From assembly GCA_963764215.1 (NCBI GenBank), contig CAVXRS010000005.1, forward strand, positions 248,001 through 312,000: 64,000 bases of DNA. Reading direction: 5' to 3'. Source of the DNA: JAFDWI01 sp963764215 (GTDB taxonomy: Bacteria > Actinomycetota > Acidimicrobiia > Acidimicrobiales > Iamiaceae). The notes under the pieces are model-generated. The model ran no database searches and was not told the DNA's origin. It saw only the letters and a list, made by a program, of their open reading frames with translations. Shown one piece after another: positions 1 to 7,823 of this stretch; position 1 is the stretch's first letter, and each line of letters opens with the position of its first letter. Position numbers and translations under genes: made by a program.

Positions 1-387
1 CGCGGACGTACCCAGCGAAGCCCCGGGAGGAACCGCCGAGTGGACGTGCACCGCCACGTCCGGCACAGATGGACGACCGGCCAGGACCGCGGCGACGGCA
101 TGTTCCAGCAGGGGTTGGCGTCCGGGGGCGGGCTCGGCCCAGCCGTGGTGTGGATCCGGCCCACAGCGGTAGTCCTCGCCCAGATCGGGCGCGATGATCC
201 GCACCGGGCGGTTCCCGATCGGACCGTCCGATGCGGTGGCCTCGACCGTCACCCCCGGCCCGACTCCGAGGTGGCAGACCGCGCCGCGCGGGGCGAACCA
301 GGTGTCGGTCCATCCGCCGACGTCGGCGATGCGCACCGGCGCTGAAACCCGGACGGTGCGCGTTCCGGACCGGTTCCGGGTCCTCAC
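1..387 (-). CDS. GHMP-family sugar kinase, N-terminal part (runs off the window)
   Basis: This is the 5' part of a minus-strand gene that continues beyond base 1. Read from a GTG at 387, the first 129 codons contain RIADVGGWTDTWFA near residues 19-32 and end in PPGASLGTSA. The first resembles the N-terminal substrate loop of heptose/arabinose-type GHMP kinases; the second is the glycine-rich phosphate-binding motif 2 of the GHMP fold. Such enzymes phosphorylate a small sugar or alcohol with ATP; the substrate cannot be told here. The start lies 16 nt after the stop of the membrane protein gene at 404-919, so the two are probably cotranscribed leftward. A GTG at 336 is an alternative start but would remove the strand before the GGWTD motif. 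Family call is firm, substrate unknown. Confidence 0.75.
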   Translation of the reverse strand, partial: MRTRNRSGTRTVRVSAPVRIADVGGWTDTWFAPRGAVCHLGVGPGVTVEATASDGPIGNRPVRIIAPDLGEDYRCGPDPHHGWAEPAPGRQPLLEHAVAAVLAGRPSVPDVAVHVHSAVPPGASLGTSA

Positions 388-403
388 CCCTCTGCCCGCC
401 GGG

Positions 404-919
404 TCAGCTGCCCGTGGTGGCCGGGCTCGTGGTCGTGGTTGCCGGTCTGCGGAGATCGAGACGCACCTTGCCGTCGACGACGCTCACCGCGTAGTGCACG
501 GCACCGGTGCCCGAGGCGTCCAGATGGCGTTTCGGATCACACGAGGCGTCGAAGCGGTCGGTGTTCTGGTTCCACTGCCACTGACACGACGACGCCTCAC
601 CGGGCACCTGGGCCAGGAACGCGGACCATCCACCCGTCGACGGTCCCCCGTCGTGGGTGACGTACACCGCTCGCCGGTGATTGCCGGACACGTCGGGAAA
701 GTAGATCGGGGCATTGCCGTGTCCCTCGATCTCGGCCACCAGCTTCGACGCGCTTCCCAGGCTCACCACTCCCCCCTGGTCCCGGGAGGCGACCCGGTCA
801 TTGTGACGTTTGGTCAACCAGACACTCGCTCCCCACAGGGCGGCGACGATCAGGACGATCACCGCGGTCGCCACGACGAACGTGCGTCCACTGAACACGG
901 TGCGACGAACCGGGGACAT
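404..919 (-). CDS. Membrane-anchored protein of unknown function
   Basis: A 171-residue protein starting at ATG 919. Residues about 12-36 form one hydrophobic helix after a short Arg-containing N-terminus, so the rest probably lies outside the membrane. The outer domain has two cysteines, in SSCQWQ and DASCDPKRH, 15 residues apart, that could form a disulfide, followed by a segment with the rhythm of a small beta domain. The tail is Thr/Ser/Pro-rich. The CDPKRH segment loosely recalls the end of Rieske-like domains, but the Cys-His ligand pairs are absent, so I do not assign that function. It probably forms an operon with the GHMP kinase gene 16 nt downstream. Confidence 0.6.
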   Translation of the reverse strand: MSPVRRTVFSGRTFVVATAVIVLIVAALWGASVWLTKRHNDRVASRDQGGVVSLGSASKLVAEIEGHGNAPIYFPDVSGNHRRAVYVTHDGGPSTGGWSAFLAQVPGEASSCQWQWNQNTDRFDASCDPKRHLDASGTGAVHYAVSVVDGKVRLDLRRPATTTTSPATTGS

Positions 920-996
920 TCAGCGCTCCCCTCCGGTGCGCACGGCGTGGACGGACACGGGATCAGTTCGATGGCAGGACGATGGGGACACCTGCG

Positions 997-1002
997 TAGT
1001 AT
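997..1002 (+). promoter_or_regulatory. -10 box TAGTAT of a probable leaderless transcript
   Basis: TAGTAT lies 7 nt upstream of the GTG at 1010. This is the spacing expected when transcription starts at or next to the start codon. The same arrangement recurs at several genes in this window, which supports GTG 1010 over the upstream ATG at 971 for the mutase subunit. Confidence 0.45.
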
Positions 1003-1009
1003 CGCCGCG

Positions 1010-1429
1010 GTGCAGCGGAGGTACCGAGTCGTCGTCGCAAAAGCCGGTCTGGACGGCCACGACCGCGGCGTCAAGGTCATCACCCGTGCGCTGCGTGACG
1101 CCGGATTCGAGGTGATCTACACCGGGCTGTTCTCCACCCCGGCCGAGATCGCCGAGGTCGCCCTGCAGGAGGACGCCGACGCGGTGGGCCTCTCGGTGCT
1201 CTCCGGCGCCCACGAACCGCTGTTCGCCCATCTCGTCGCCGCCCTGGCCGAGCGTGGCATGGACGATGTCGTCGTGTTCGGCGGGGGCATCATCCCCGAC
1301 GACGACATTCCCGTGCTGGCCGAGCTGGGGGTGCGGCGGGTCTTCACCCCGGGGGCGTCGATGACCTCCATCACCGAATGGCTCGCCGACGAGCTGGATG
1401 CCCGTCGACCGGGCCCCGACCAAGGCTGA
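1010..1429 (+). CDS. Methylmalonyl-CoA mutase small (cobalamin-binding) subunit
   Basis: A 139-residue stand-alone B12-binding domain. The cobalamin motif DxHxxG is present as GLDGHDRG near residues 12-19, followed by the SVLSG and FGGGI loops of the same fold. Stand-alone domains of this kind pair with a separate large subunit in methylmalonyl-CoA mutase and related acyl-CoA mutases, which interconvert methylmalonyl-CoA and succinyl-CoA; no large subunit is in the window. It sits 19 bp before sucC and sucD, whose products use succinyl-CoA, so the context fits propionate entering the TCA cycle. Start chosen at GTG 1010 because of the -10 box at 997-1002; ATG 971 would add 13 non-conserved residues. 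Confidence 0.85.
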   Translation: MQRRYRVVVAKAGLDGHDRGVKVITRALRDAGFEVIYTGLFSTPAEIAEVALQEDADAVGLSVLSGAHEPLFAHLVAALAERGMDDVVVFGGGIIPDDDIPVLAELGVRRVFTPGASMTSITEWLADELDARRPGPDQG

Positions 1430-1448
1430 AACGAGGAAGGATTCTCCG

Positions 1449-2588
1449 ATGGATCTGTTCGAATACCAGGGAAAGCAGTTCTTCGCCGATCACGGGATCG
1501 CCATTTCGGCCGGTGACATCGCCGACACCGTGGACGATGCGGTGGCCGTCGCCGACCGGCTCGGCTACCCGGTGGTGGTCAAGGCCCAGGTGCAGGTCGG
1601 GGGCCGGGGCAAAGCCGGCGGGGTGAAGCTCGCCTCGGACACCGCCGAGGCCCGTCGACACGCCACCGACATCCTGGGGCTCGACATCAAAGGGCACGTG
1701 GTCAAGCGCCTGTGGATCGAGAAGGCGTCCGACATCGCCGAGGAGTACTACGCCAGCTTCACGCTCGACCGCTCGGCGAAGAAGCACCTGGGCATGCTGA
1801 GCGCCGAAGGTGGGGTCGAGATCGAGACGGTCGCCGAGAACGACCCGGATGCGATCGCCAAGGTCTGGATCGACCCGGTGGTCGGCCTCGACGAGGCGAC
1901 GATCCGGGACTGGGTCGCGGCCGCCAAGTTGAACCCGGCGGCCACCGAGGGCGCCGTCGAATTGCTCGGCAAGCTGTATACGGCCTTCGTCGACGGGGAC
2001 GCGGACCTGTGCGAGGTGAACCCGCTGATCCTCACCCCCGAGGGCAAGGTGCACGCGCTGGACTCCAAGGTCACCCTGGACGACAACGCCGCGTTCCGTC
2101 ACGACTGGGACGCGTACATCGCGACCCAGGAACGTGACGAGCGTGAAGAAGCCGCGCACGCCAAGGGTCTGCAGTACGTGGGGCTCGACGGGGAGGTCGG
2201 GGTGATCGCCAACGGCGCCGGTCTGGCCATGTCGACCGTCGACATCGTCAACCAGGTCGGTGGGCACCCGGCGAACTTCCTCGACATCGGCGGCGGTGCG
2301 AACGCCGAGGTCATGGCCGGGGCGCTCGAGGTCATCAACAACGACCCCAAGGTGCGGGCCATCTTCATCAACATCTTCGGCGGGATCACCAAGGGTGAAG
2401 AAGTCGCCAACGGGATCGTCACCGCCCTCGGCCGGGTCCAGATCGATGCGCCGATCGTGATCCGCCTCGATGGGACGAACGCCGAGCAGGGACGCGAGAT
2501 CCTCGCCGACCACGAATCCGAGAGCCTGATCAGCAGACCCACCATGCTCGAAGCCGCCCGTACCGTCGTCGAGCTGGCCAACCGCTGA
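1449..2588 (+). CDS. sucC: Succinyl-CoA synthetase beta subunit
   Basis: 379 residues, the usual length. It begins MDLFEYQGKQ, typical of the ATP-grasp N-terminus, and has the lysine-rich KAQVQVGGRGKAGG segment near residues 45-58. The nucleotide-binding acidic residues (CEVNPL) and the C-terminal GGGA and NIFGGIT loops of the CoA-ligase domain are intact. With SucD it converts succinyl-CoA, ADP/GDP and phosphate to succinate, CoA and ATP/GTP in the TCA cycle. An AGGAAGG Shine-Dalgarno about 9 nt upstream supports ATG 1449. It is followed by sucD after 30 bp. Confidence 0.97.
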   Translation: MDLFEYQGKQFFADHGIAISAGDIADTVDDAVAVADRLGYPVVVKAQVQVGGRGKAGGVKLASDTAEARRHATDILGLDIKGHVVKRLWIEKASDIAEEYYASFTLDRSAKKHLGMLSAEGGVEIETVAENDPDAIAKVWIDPVVGLDEATIRDWVAAAKLNPAATEGAVELLGKLYTAFVDGDADLCEVNPLILTPEGKVHALDSKVTLDDNAAFRHDWDAYIATQERDEREEAAHAKGLQYVGLDGEVGVIANGAGLAMSTVDIVNQVGGHPANFLDIGGGANAEVMAGALEVINNDPKVRAIFINIFGGITKGEEVANGIVTALGRVQIDAPIVIRLDGTNAEQGREILADHESESLISRPTMLEAARTVVELANR

Positions 2589-2618
2589 GTCGCCCGAGAT
2601 CGAGAGAGGATCACAACC

Positions 2619-3515
2619 ATGAGCATTTTCGTCGACGAGCACACCAAGGTCGTCTACCAGGGGCTCACCGGCTCCCAGGGTCGCTTCTACGGCTTGCGCA
2701 ACCGGGACTACGGCACCCAGGTCGTGGCCGGCACCAACCCGAAGAAGGCGGGTACCGATGTGGAGGGCATCCCCGTGTTCGCGAACGTGGCCGACGCGGT
2801 CGCCGCCACCGGCGCGACGGCGTCGTGCATCTTCATTCCGGCACCCGGTGTGAAGGACGCCGTGATCGACGCCGCCGAAGGGGGGGTGAACTTCATCGTG
2901 GTGATCACCGAGGGAGTTCCCGCCCAGGACGAAGCCTGGTTCTACAACAAGGTCTCCTCCGACTTTCCCGACGTGCGGATTCTCGGACCGAACTGTCCGG
3001 GGATCATCTCGCCGGGGAAGTGCAACATCGGCATCACCTCGGGCGACATCGCCCAGGCTCCCGAGGCGGGCAGGCCATCGGTGGGGATCGTGTCCCGCTC
3101 GGGCACGCTCACCTATCAGGCGCTTTACGAACTCAAACTGCAGGGCATCGGCGTGACCACCTGCGTGGGGATCGGCGGCGACCCGGTGCCGGGGACGAGC
3201 TTCATCGACTGCCTCGAGGCCTTCGAGGCCGACAACGAGACCCGGGCGGTGATGATGATCGGTGAGATCGGTGGCTCGGCCGAAGAGCAGGCTGCCGAGT
3301 TCATCGCGTCGAAGATGACCAAGCCGGTCGCGTCCTACGTGGCCGGGGTGACCGCCCCGCCGGGCAAGAAGATGGGCCACGCCGGAGCGATCGTCTCGGG
3401 CGGGCACGGCACCGCGGCGGCCAAGATGGCTGCACTGCGCGATGCCGGCGTGAAGGTCGGCCAGAATCCGACCGAGGCGGGCGAACTGATGGTCGAGATC
3501 GTCGCGTCGCTGTGA
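2619..3515 (+). CDS. sucD: Succinyl-CoA synthetase alpha subunit
   Basis: 298 residues. The N-terminal Rossmann domain holds the CoA-binding loop GLTGSQGRFYG, where most family members have GFTGxQGTFH. The phosphorylated active-site histidine lies in MGHAGAIVSGG near residue 252. The GPNCPG and SRSGTLTYQA segments are also typical. It forms the heterodimer or tetramer with SucC. A GAGAGGA Shine-Dalgarno precedes ATG 2619. It is the last clearly TCA-linked gene of this group; the esterase gene follows 34 bp later. Confidence 0.97.
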   Translation: MSIFVDEHTKVVYQGLTGSQGRFYGLRNRDYGTQVVAGTNPKKAGTDVEGIPVFANVADAVAATGATASCIFIPAPGVKDAVIDAAEGGVNFIVVITEGVPAQDEAWFYNKVSSDFPDVRILGPNCPGIISPGKCNIGITSGDIAQAPEAGRPSVGIVSRSGTLTYQALYELKLQGIGVTTCVGIGGDPVPGTSFIDCLEAFEADNETRAVMMIGEIGGSAEEQAAEFIASKMTKPVASYVAGVTAPPGKKMGHAGAIVSGGHGTAAAKMAALRDAGVKVGQNPTEAGELMVEIVASL

Positions 3516-3549
3516 ACCTCCTGGACGACGAGCACATCGAGGTCGGTCC

Positions 3550-4593
3550 GTGAGCGAGAACCTCCATCGCAGCATTGCCAACCGGGCCGTCACTGCGCTG
3601 CTGGCGTTGCCCACGCCGATCCTGCACCGGATCACCGGCGTTCAAGGCCCGGTGATCCGCGACGGGCGCGTGCTGCATCCCGCGCTCGCGGCGCTGCTGG
3701 TTCTGGCCGAGAAGCAGGGGATCGACCGGTCGCTCGATGCCGTCTCCCGTCGGGCCGAGTTGTCCCGGTTCGCGGGGGTCGGCATGCCCGACCGGACCGA
3801 CGTGCGGGTCGTCGACCGGGTCGTCGACCTCGACGGGGTCGAACGACGGGTACGGATCTACCGACCTTTCGGGATCACCGAGACGTTGCCGGGCGTCGTC
3901 TACTACCACGGCGGGGGCTGGGTCACCGGCGACCTGGACACCCATGACAGCACCTGCCGACTGCAGGCCGCGGTGGCCCGGTGCGTGGTCGTGGCCGTGG
4001 ATTACCGCCTGGCGCCCGAAGATCCCTTCCCGGCTGCGGTCGACGACGCCATCGCCGGATTTCGCTGGGTCTCCCGGCATGCGACCGAACTGGGCGTCGA
4101 TGCGGCCCGGATCGGGGTGATGGGGGACAGCGCCGGGGGCACGTTGGCCGCGGTGGTCGCGCAACAGTGTCGGGATGACGAGGTGTCTCCCGTGGCGCAG
4201 TGTCTGGTGTATCCGGCCACCGACGCCCACCTGGACAGTCCGTCGATCGAGCTCTTCGCCGACGGGTTCTTCCTGTCCCGCGTCGACATGGAGTGGTTCC
4301 GGGACCAGTACCTGCCCAGCTCCGCGGCCTACGACGACGTGCGCGCCTCACCGTTGCTGGCCGAGGACGTGAGTGAACTGGCCCCGGCGGTGGTGGTGAC
4401 CGCCGGTTTCGATCCGCTGCGGGACGAGGGCGACGCCTACGCGGCCCGGTTGGCCGAAGCCGGCGTCCCGGTCGTGCACCGCTGCTACGACGACATGATC
4501 CACGGCTTCTTCGGCATGGGCGTGCTGCCCGGCGGTCTCGACACCATCACCGAGATCAGCGCGGCGATGGGCACGCTGCTGCACCGGGACTGA
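3550..4593 (+). CDS. Alpha/beta hydrolase, hormone-sensitive-lipase type esterase
   Basis: 347 residues with all marks of the HSL (family IV) esterases: the oxyanion motif HGGGW near residues 120-124, the nucleophile motif GDSAGG near 192-197, the acid in DPLRDEGD, and the catalytic His in IHGFFGM near the C-terminus. It would hydrolyse short acyl esters in the cytoplasm; the natural substrate is not evident. The first 100 residues form the cap. Translation starts at GTG 3550, 34 bp after sucD, so it may be read through from the sucCD transcript. It is followed by a strong hairpin shared with the convergent membrane gene. Confidence 0.9.
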   Translation: MSENLHRSIANRAVTALLALPTPILHRITGVQGPVIRDGRVLHPALAALLVLAEKQGIDRSLDAVSRRAELSRFAGVGMPDRTDVRVVDRVVDLDGVERRVRIYRPFGITETLPGVVYYHGGGWVTGDLDTHDSTCRLQAAVARCVVVAVDYRLAPEDPFPAAVDDAIAGFRWVSRHATELGVDAARIGVMGDSAGGTLAAVVAQQCRDDEVSPVAQCLVYPATDAHLDSPSIELFADGFFLSRVDMEWFRDQYLPSSAAYDDVRASPLLAEDVSELAPAVVVTAGFDPLRDEGDAYAARLAEAGVPVVHRCYDDMIHGFFGMGVLPGGLDTITEISAAMGTLLHRD

Positions 4594-4611
4594 CCGCTCT
4601 CCTTCGGTGGG

Positions 4612-4636
4612 ACGGTCGGCAGCCGGAGCCGACCGT
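4612..4636. terminator. Bidirectional terminator-like hairpin
   Basis: ACGGTCGGC at 4612-4620 pairs perfectly with GCCGACCGT at 4628-4636 around a 7-nt loop. It lies exactly between the convergent esterase and membrane protein genes. There is no clear U-tract on either side, which is common in GC-rich actinobacteria. Confidence 0.6.
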
Positions 4637-5137
4637 TCAGGACGGGCCGGGCTGCTGAGGCGGGGGAGACTCTCCAGGTGCGTCCTCACCAGGTGGGGGA
4701 GCCGGTCGGTCCGATCTCTGCTGCGGGTTCACCCCGACGCCCGTCTTGTCCATGAAGTAGCCCGAAAGGAGCGCGATCGTCCCGAGGAAGCAGAGCCAGA
4801 GCCCCGGTCCGATGCCCGCGGGCGACTTGTCGACGATGATGTAGCTGATCGTGATGAGGCACGCCACCGCCGAGCACACCAGCACCACCTGATCGAGGGT
4901 GAACGACGCGATCTTCTCGGGCAGGTTGACGAATTCGAAGGCTTCGGCGGCGACCAGGAATCCCGCGACCAGCGCCAGCACCGGCGCCCAGCTGGCCATG
5001 GGGAACAGGCCGGAACCCCAGGCGTTCTGCGACGACGTGAAGTGGTCGTTGAAGGAGAACCAGGGCAGGAAGCTGAACACGAACGTCACCCCGGCGCCGA
5101 TGATCAGGACCAACTTCCCCGGGCTCACGTCGTTCAT
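4637..5137 (-). CDS. Four-helix membrane protein of unknown function
   Basis: 166 residues with four hydrophobic segments at about 9-27, 47-66, 80-100 and 110-126. The first hairpin carries FSFLPWFSFND, a pattern common in small actinobacterial membrane proteins. The cytoplasmic-type tail from about residue 130 is rich in Pro, Gly and acidic residues, which looks disordered. I do not recognise a function. It is transcribed toward the hairpin at 4612-4636 and diverges from purN. Confidence 0.65.
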   Translation of the reverse strand: MNDVSPGKLVLIIGAGVTFVFSFLPWFSFNDHFTSSQNAWGSGLFPMASWAPVLALVAGFLVAAEAFEFVNLPEKIASFTLDQVVLVCSAVACLITISYIIVDKSPAGIGPGLWLCFLGTIALLSGYFMDKTGVGVNPQQRSDRPAPPPGEDAPGESPPPQQPGPS

Positions 5138-5237
5138 GTCGTCGGCATCCTCGAGCAGGCGGTGATGGTTCCGAACCCTAGTACGGCCCTGTGCGACCGC
5201 CCGGAGATGCGACTGGGGGGAGGCGCTTTCGAGGCGC

Positions 5238-5243
5238 TAGCGT
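5238..5243 (+). promoter_or_regulatory. -10 box TAGCGT upstream of purN
   Basis: TAGCGT lies 8 nt before the GTG at 5252, the leaderless spacing seen at other genes here. It favours GTG 5252 as the purN start. Confidence 0.4.
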
Positions 5244-5251
5244 CGGGCTCC

Positions 5252-5836
5252 GTGCGAGTGGGCGTGCTGGTCTCGGGATCCGGAACGATCCTGCAGGCCA
5301 TCGTCGCCCACGGCATCGACGTGGCGTTGGTCGTCGCCGATCGTCCGTGTGGGGGCCTGCAACGGGCCGAAGACGCCGGGATCACGACCGCGCTCGTCGA
5401 GCGATCCGACTTCGGGGATTCGTTCGACCGCGATGCCTACAGCGCACGTGTCGCCGCCGTGCTCGGAGCCCACGACATCGATCTGGTCGTCATGGCGGGT
5501 TGGGGCACGATCTTCAGCCGTCCCATGCACGACCGTTACGGCGGGATGATCCTGAACACGCACCCCGCCCTGTTGCCGGCGTTTCCGGGATGGCACGCGG
5601 TGCGCGACGCACTGGACCACGGCGTCAAGGTCACCGGCTGCACCGTGCACGTCGCCGGGCTCGAGGTCGACACCGGCGAGATCCTCGCCCAGGGCGTGGT
5701 CGAGGTGTTCGAGGACGACGACGAGGCGAGCCTGCACGAACGCATCAAGACCGTCGAGCGGGAGCTGTACCCGGCGACGATCCAAGCGGTCACCGAGGGC
5801 CGCATCGTCCTGTCCGACCGAACCGAAAACCCCTGA
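5252..5836 (+). CDS. purN: Phosphoribosylglycinamide formyltransferase
   Basis: 194 residues. The protein opens VRVGVLVSGSGTIL, the phosphate-binding loop of GAR transformylase. The catalytic Asn and His are in LNTHPALLPAFPG and the catalytic Asp in HVAGLEVDTGEIL. It transfers a formyl group from 10-formyl-THF to GAR in purine synthesis. I chose GTG 5252 rather than ATG 5207 because the conserved strand begins there and a -10 box sits 8 nt upstream. purH follows after 9 bp, so the two form a purine operon. Confidence 0.95.
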   Translation: MRVGVLVSGSGTILQAIVAHGIDVALVVADRPCGGLQRAEDAGITTALVERSDFGDSFDRDAYSARVAAVLGAHDIDLVVMAGWGTIFSRPMHDRYGGMILNTHPALLPAFPGWHAVRDALDHGVKVTGCTVHVAGLEVDTGEILAQGVVEVFEDDDEASLHERIKTVERELYPATIQAVTEGRIVLSDRTENP

Positions 5837-5845
5837 GAGGCCATC

Positions 5846-7381
5846 GTGCGAGCATTCTTTTCCGCCTATGACAAGACCGGCGTCGTCGAGCTGGCGACCG
5901 GACTGGTCGACGCCGGTTGGGAGCTGCTCTCCAGTGGCGGTACCGCGGCCGCGCTGCGTGACGCGGGACTCGAGGTCGTGGACACCGAGACCTACACGGG
6001 GTATCCCGCGATCCTCGGCCACCGGGTGATGACCCTGCACCCGAAGATCCATGGCGGCATCCTGGCCGACCCGGACGATCCGGACCACCGCGCCGACATG
6101 GAGGCCCACGGCATCGGCATGATCGATCTGGTCGTGGCCAACCTGTACCCCTTCGGCGCCGACCCGTCGACGTTCACCCACGGCGGCAACGCCGGCGCCG
6201 TGGACCTCATCGACATCGGCGGACCGGCAATGATCCGCGCCGCGGCCAAGAACCACGCCCATGTCGGCGTCGTGGTCGACCCGTCGGACTACCCGCGGGT
6301 CCTCGACGCCGTGCAGGCCGGGGTCCTCGACGCCTCGCTGCGACGTGACCTGGCGCGCAAGGCGTTCGCCACGACCGCCGGCTACGACGCCGCGATCGTG
6401 GACTGGTTCGACGCGAACTCGGATCGCTCCGACGACCTGCCCGACACCTACCACCTGGCCCTGGAGAAGGTCGCCACCAACCGGTACGGCGAGAATCCCC
6501 ACCAGCGGGGTGCCCGCTACCGCCGGATCGGCACCACCACGTGGATGGACGGGATCGAACAGCATTCGGGGCTGGCGCTGAGCTATCTGAACCTGTTCGA
6601 CGCGGATGCCGCCTGGCGATGCGTGCACGATCTGGGCGACGAACCGGCCGTGGTCGTGGTCAAGCACGCCAACCCGTGCGGGGTTGCGGTGGGCGGCGAC
6701 CTCGCGGACGTCTACCAGCGCGCGTACGAGTGCGACAGCCGGTCGGCGTTCGGCGGGATCGTGGCGTTCAACCGGACCGTCGACACCGCCACGGTCGAGC
6801 GCATGGTCGCCGCCGCGCAGGCCGATGTGGTGATCGCCCCCGACTACGACGACGGAGTGGTCGACGCATTGATCGGTCGACGCAAGAACACCCGCATCCT
6901 CACCGCTCCCGCGCCGACCTCGGAGCCGTTCGAGCTCCGTCAGATCGGCGGGGGCTATCTGTTGCAGGACGCGCACCACTTCGCGGCCACCCGGGCCGAC
7001 TGGCGGGTGGTGACCGAGCGCCGGCCGACCGAGGACGAATGGGCCGACGTCGAGCTCGCCTGGCGCCTGGTGGGCTGGGTGAAGTCGAATGCGATCGTGC
7101 TCGTCAAGGACCGCACCGCGTGGGGCATCGGGGCCGGTCAACAGAACCGGGTCGAATCCGGGTTGCTCGCGGCCACCAAGGCCGACGGCCGTGCCAGGGG
7201 CGGCGCGTGCGCCTCGGACGCGTTCTACCCCTTCGCCGACGGGATCGAAGCCGCCGCCGCGGCGGGCGCCGCGGTCGTGATCCAACCGGGCGGGGCGATG
7301 CGAGACGAGGACAACATCGCCAAGGCCGACGAACTGGGGCTGGCCATGGTGTTCACCGGGGAACGGCACTTCCTGCACTGA
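5846..7381 (+). CDS. purH: Bifunctional AICAR transformylase / IMP cyclohydrolase
   Basis: 511 residues, the normal length. The N-terminal cyclohydrolase (about 1-195) begins with FFSAYDKTG and has HPKIHGGIL. The C-terminal transformylase carries KHANPCG with the catalytic Lys-His pair, and YGENPHQ. It performs the last two steps of IMP synthesis. Translation starts at GTG 5846, 9 bp after purN. The last codons, reading CTGCACTGA, are themselves part of the first junction of the tandem repeat that follows: the same nine bases recur at the start of the second repeat copy. Confidence 0.97.
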   Translation: MRAFFSAYDKTGVVELATGLVDAGWELLSSGGTAAALRDAGLEVVDTETYTGYPAILGHRVMTLHPKIHGGILADPDDPDHRADMEAHGIGMIDLVVANLYPFGADPSTFTHGGNAGAVDLIDIGGPAMIRAAAKNHAHVGVVVDPSDYPRVLDAVQAGVLDASLRRDLARKAFATTAGYDAAIVDWFDANSDRSDDLPDTYHLALEKVATNRYGENPHQRGARYRRIGTTTWMDGIEQHSGLALSYLNLFDADAAWRCVHDLGDEPAVVVVKHANPCGVAVGGDLADVYQRAYECDSRSAFGGIVAFNRTVDTATVERMVAAAQADVVIAPDYDDGVVDALIGRRKNTRILTAPAPTSEPFELRQIGGGYLLQDAHHFAATRADWRVVTERRPTEDEWADVELAWRLVGWVKSNAIVLVKDRTAWGIGAGQQNRVESGLLAATKADGRARGGACASDAFYPFADGIEAAAAAGAAVVIQPGGAMRDEDNIAKADELGLAMVFTGERHFLH

Positions 7382-7382
7382 G

Positions 7383-7780
7383 TTGCTTTGAGGCTCGGGC
7401 GGCGGCGGTGCCGCCTGCTCGCCTCGCCTTCGGCATCCGGGTGTCAGGGTGGGGGCTGCTCCGGCTGGCGCCTGCACTGAGTTGCTTTGAGGCTCGGGCG
7501 GCGGCGGTGCCGCCTGCTCGCCTCGCCTTCGGCATCCGGGTGTCAGGGTGGGGGCTGCTCCGGCTGGCGCCTGCGCAGCGTTGCTTTGAGGCTCGGGCGG
7601 CCTTCGGCCTGCTCGCCTCGCCTTCGGCATCCGGGTGTCAGGGTGGGGGCTGCTCCGGCTGGCGCCTGCGCAGCGTTGCTTTGAGGCTCGGGCGGCGCGG
7701 TGCTCGGCCTGCTCGCCTCGCCTTCGGCATCCGGGTGTCAGGGTGGGGGCTGCTCCGGCTGGCGCCTGCGCAGCGTTGCC
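7383..7780. repeat. Tandem array of a 95-100 bp GC-rich unit, four copies plus a stub
   Basis: The unit begins TTGCTTTGAGGCTCGGGCGG and ends GGCTGGCGCCTGC. Copies start at 7383, 7482, 7581 and 7676, with a truncated fifth at 7776, giving spacings of 99, 99, 95 and 100 bp. Most of each unit is nearly identical. The one variable block lies about 20 bp into the unit and forms a different small hairpin in copies 1-2 (GGCGGC-GGT-GCCGCC), 3 (GGCC-TTC-GGCC) and 4. The array fills almost the whole gap between purH and the sulfatase and holds no gene. It may be a transcribed structured repeat or an intergenic REP-like family. Confidence 0.9.
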
Positions 7781-7823
7781 CACGGGGCCTTAGTCTTCCC
7801 GGTGATCGAAAGGGGACATCGTC

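Noticed and set aside
194..1009. Plus-strand coding sequence upstream of the mutase subunit
   Set aside because: It is only the open upstream extension of that frame and lies opposite two minus-strand genes; the conserved domain starts at 1010.
1371..3635. A 754-codon open frame on the minus strand opposite sucC-sucD
   Set aside because: It is a codon-bias shadow of the two genes; it has Asp/His/Arg-rich low-complexity composition and no domain.
4611..4636. Riboswitch or attenuator at the hairpin
   Set aside because: It sits between two convergent stop codons, so it cannot lead a gene; a terminator is the simpler reading.
7383..7780. CRISPR array
   Set aside because: Units are contiguous 95-100 bp repeats with no unique spacers and no cas genes nearby.
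5237..7783. A long minus-strand frame opposite purN-purH continuing through the tandem repeats
   Set aside because: The repeats translate to a periodic Pro/Arg/Ala sequence, and the rest mirrors purH codons. No ribosome site or family signature.
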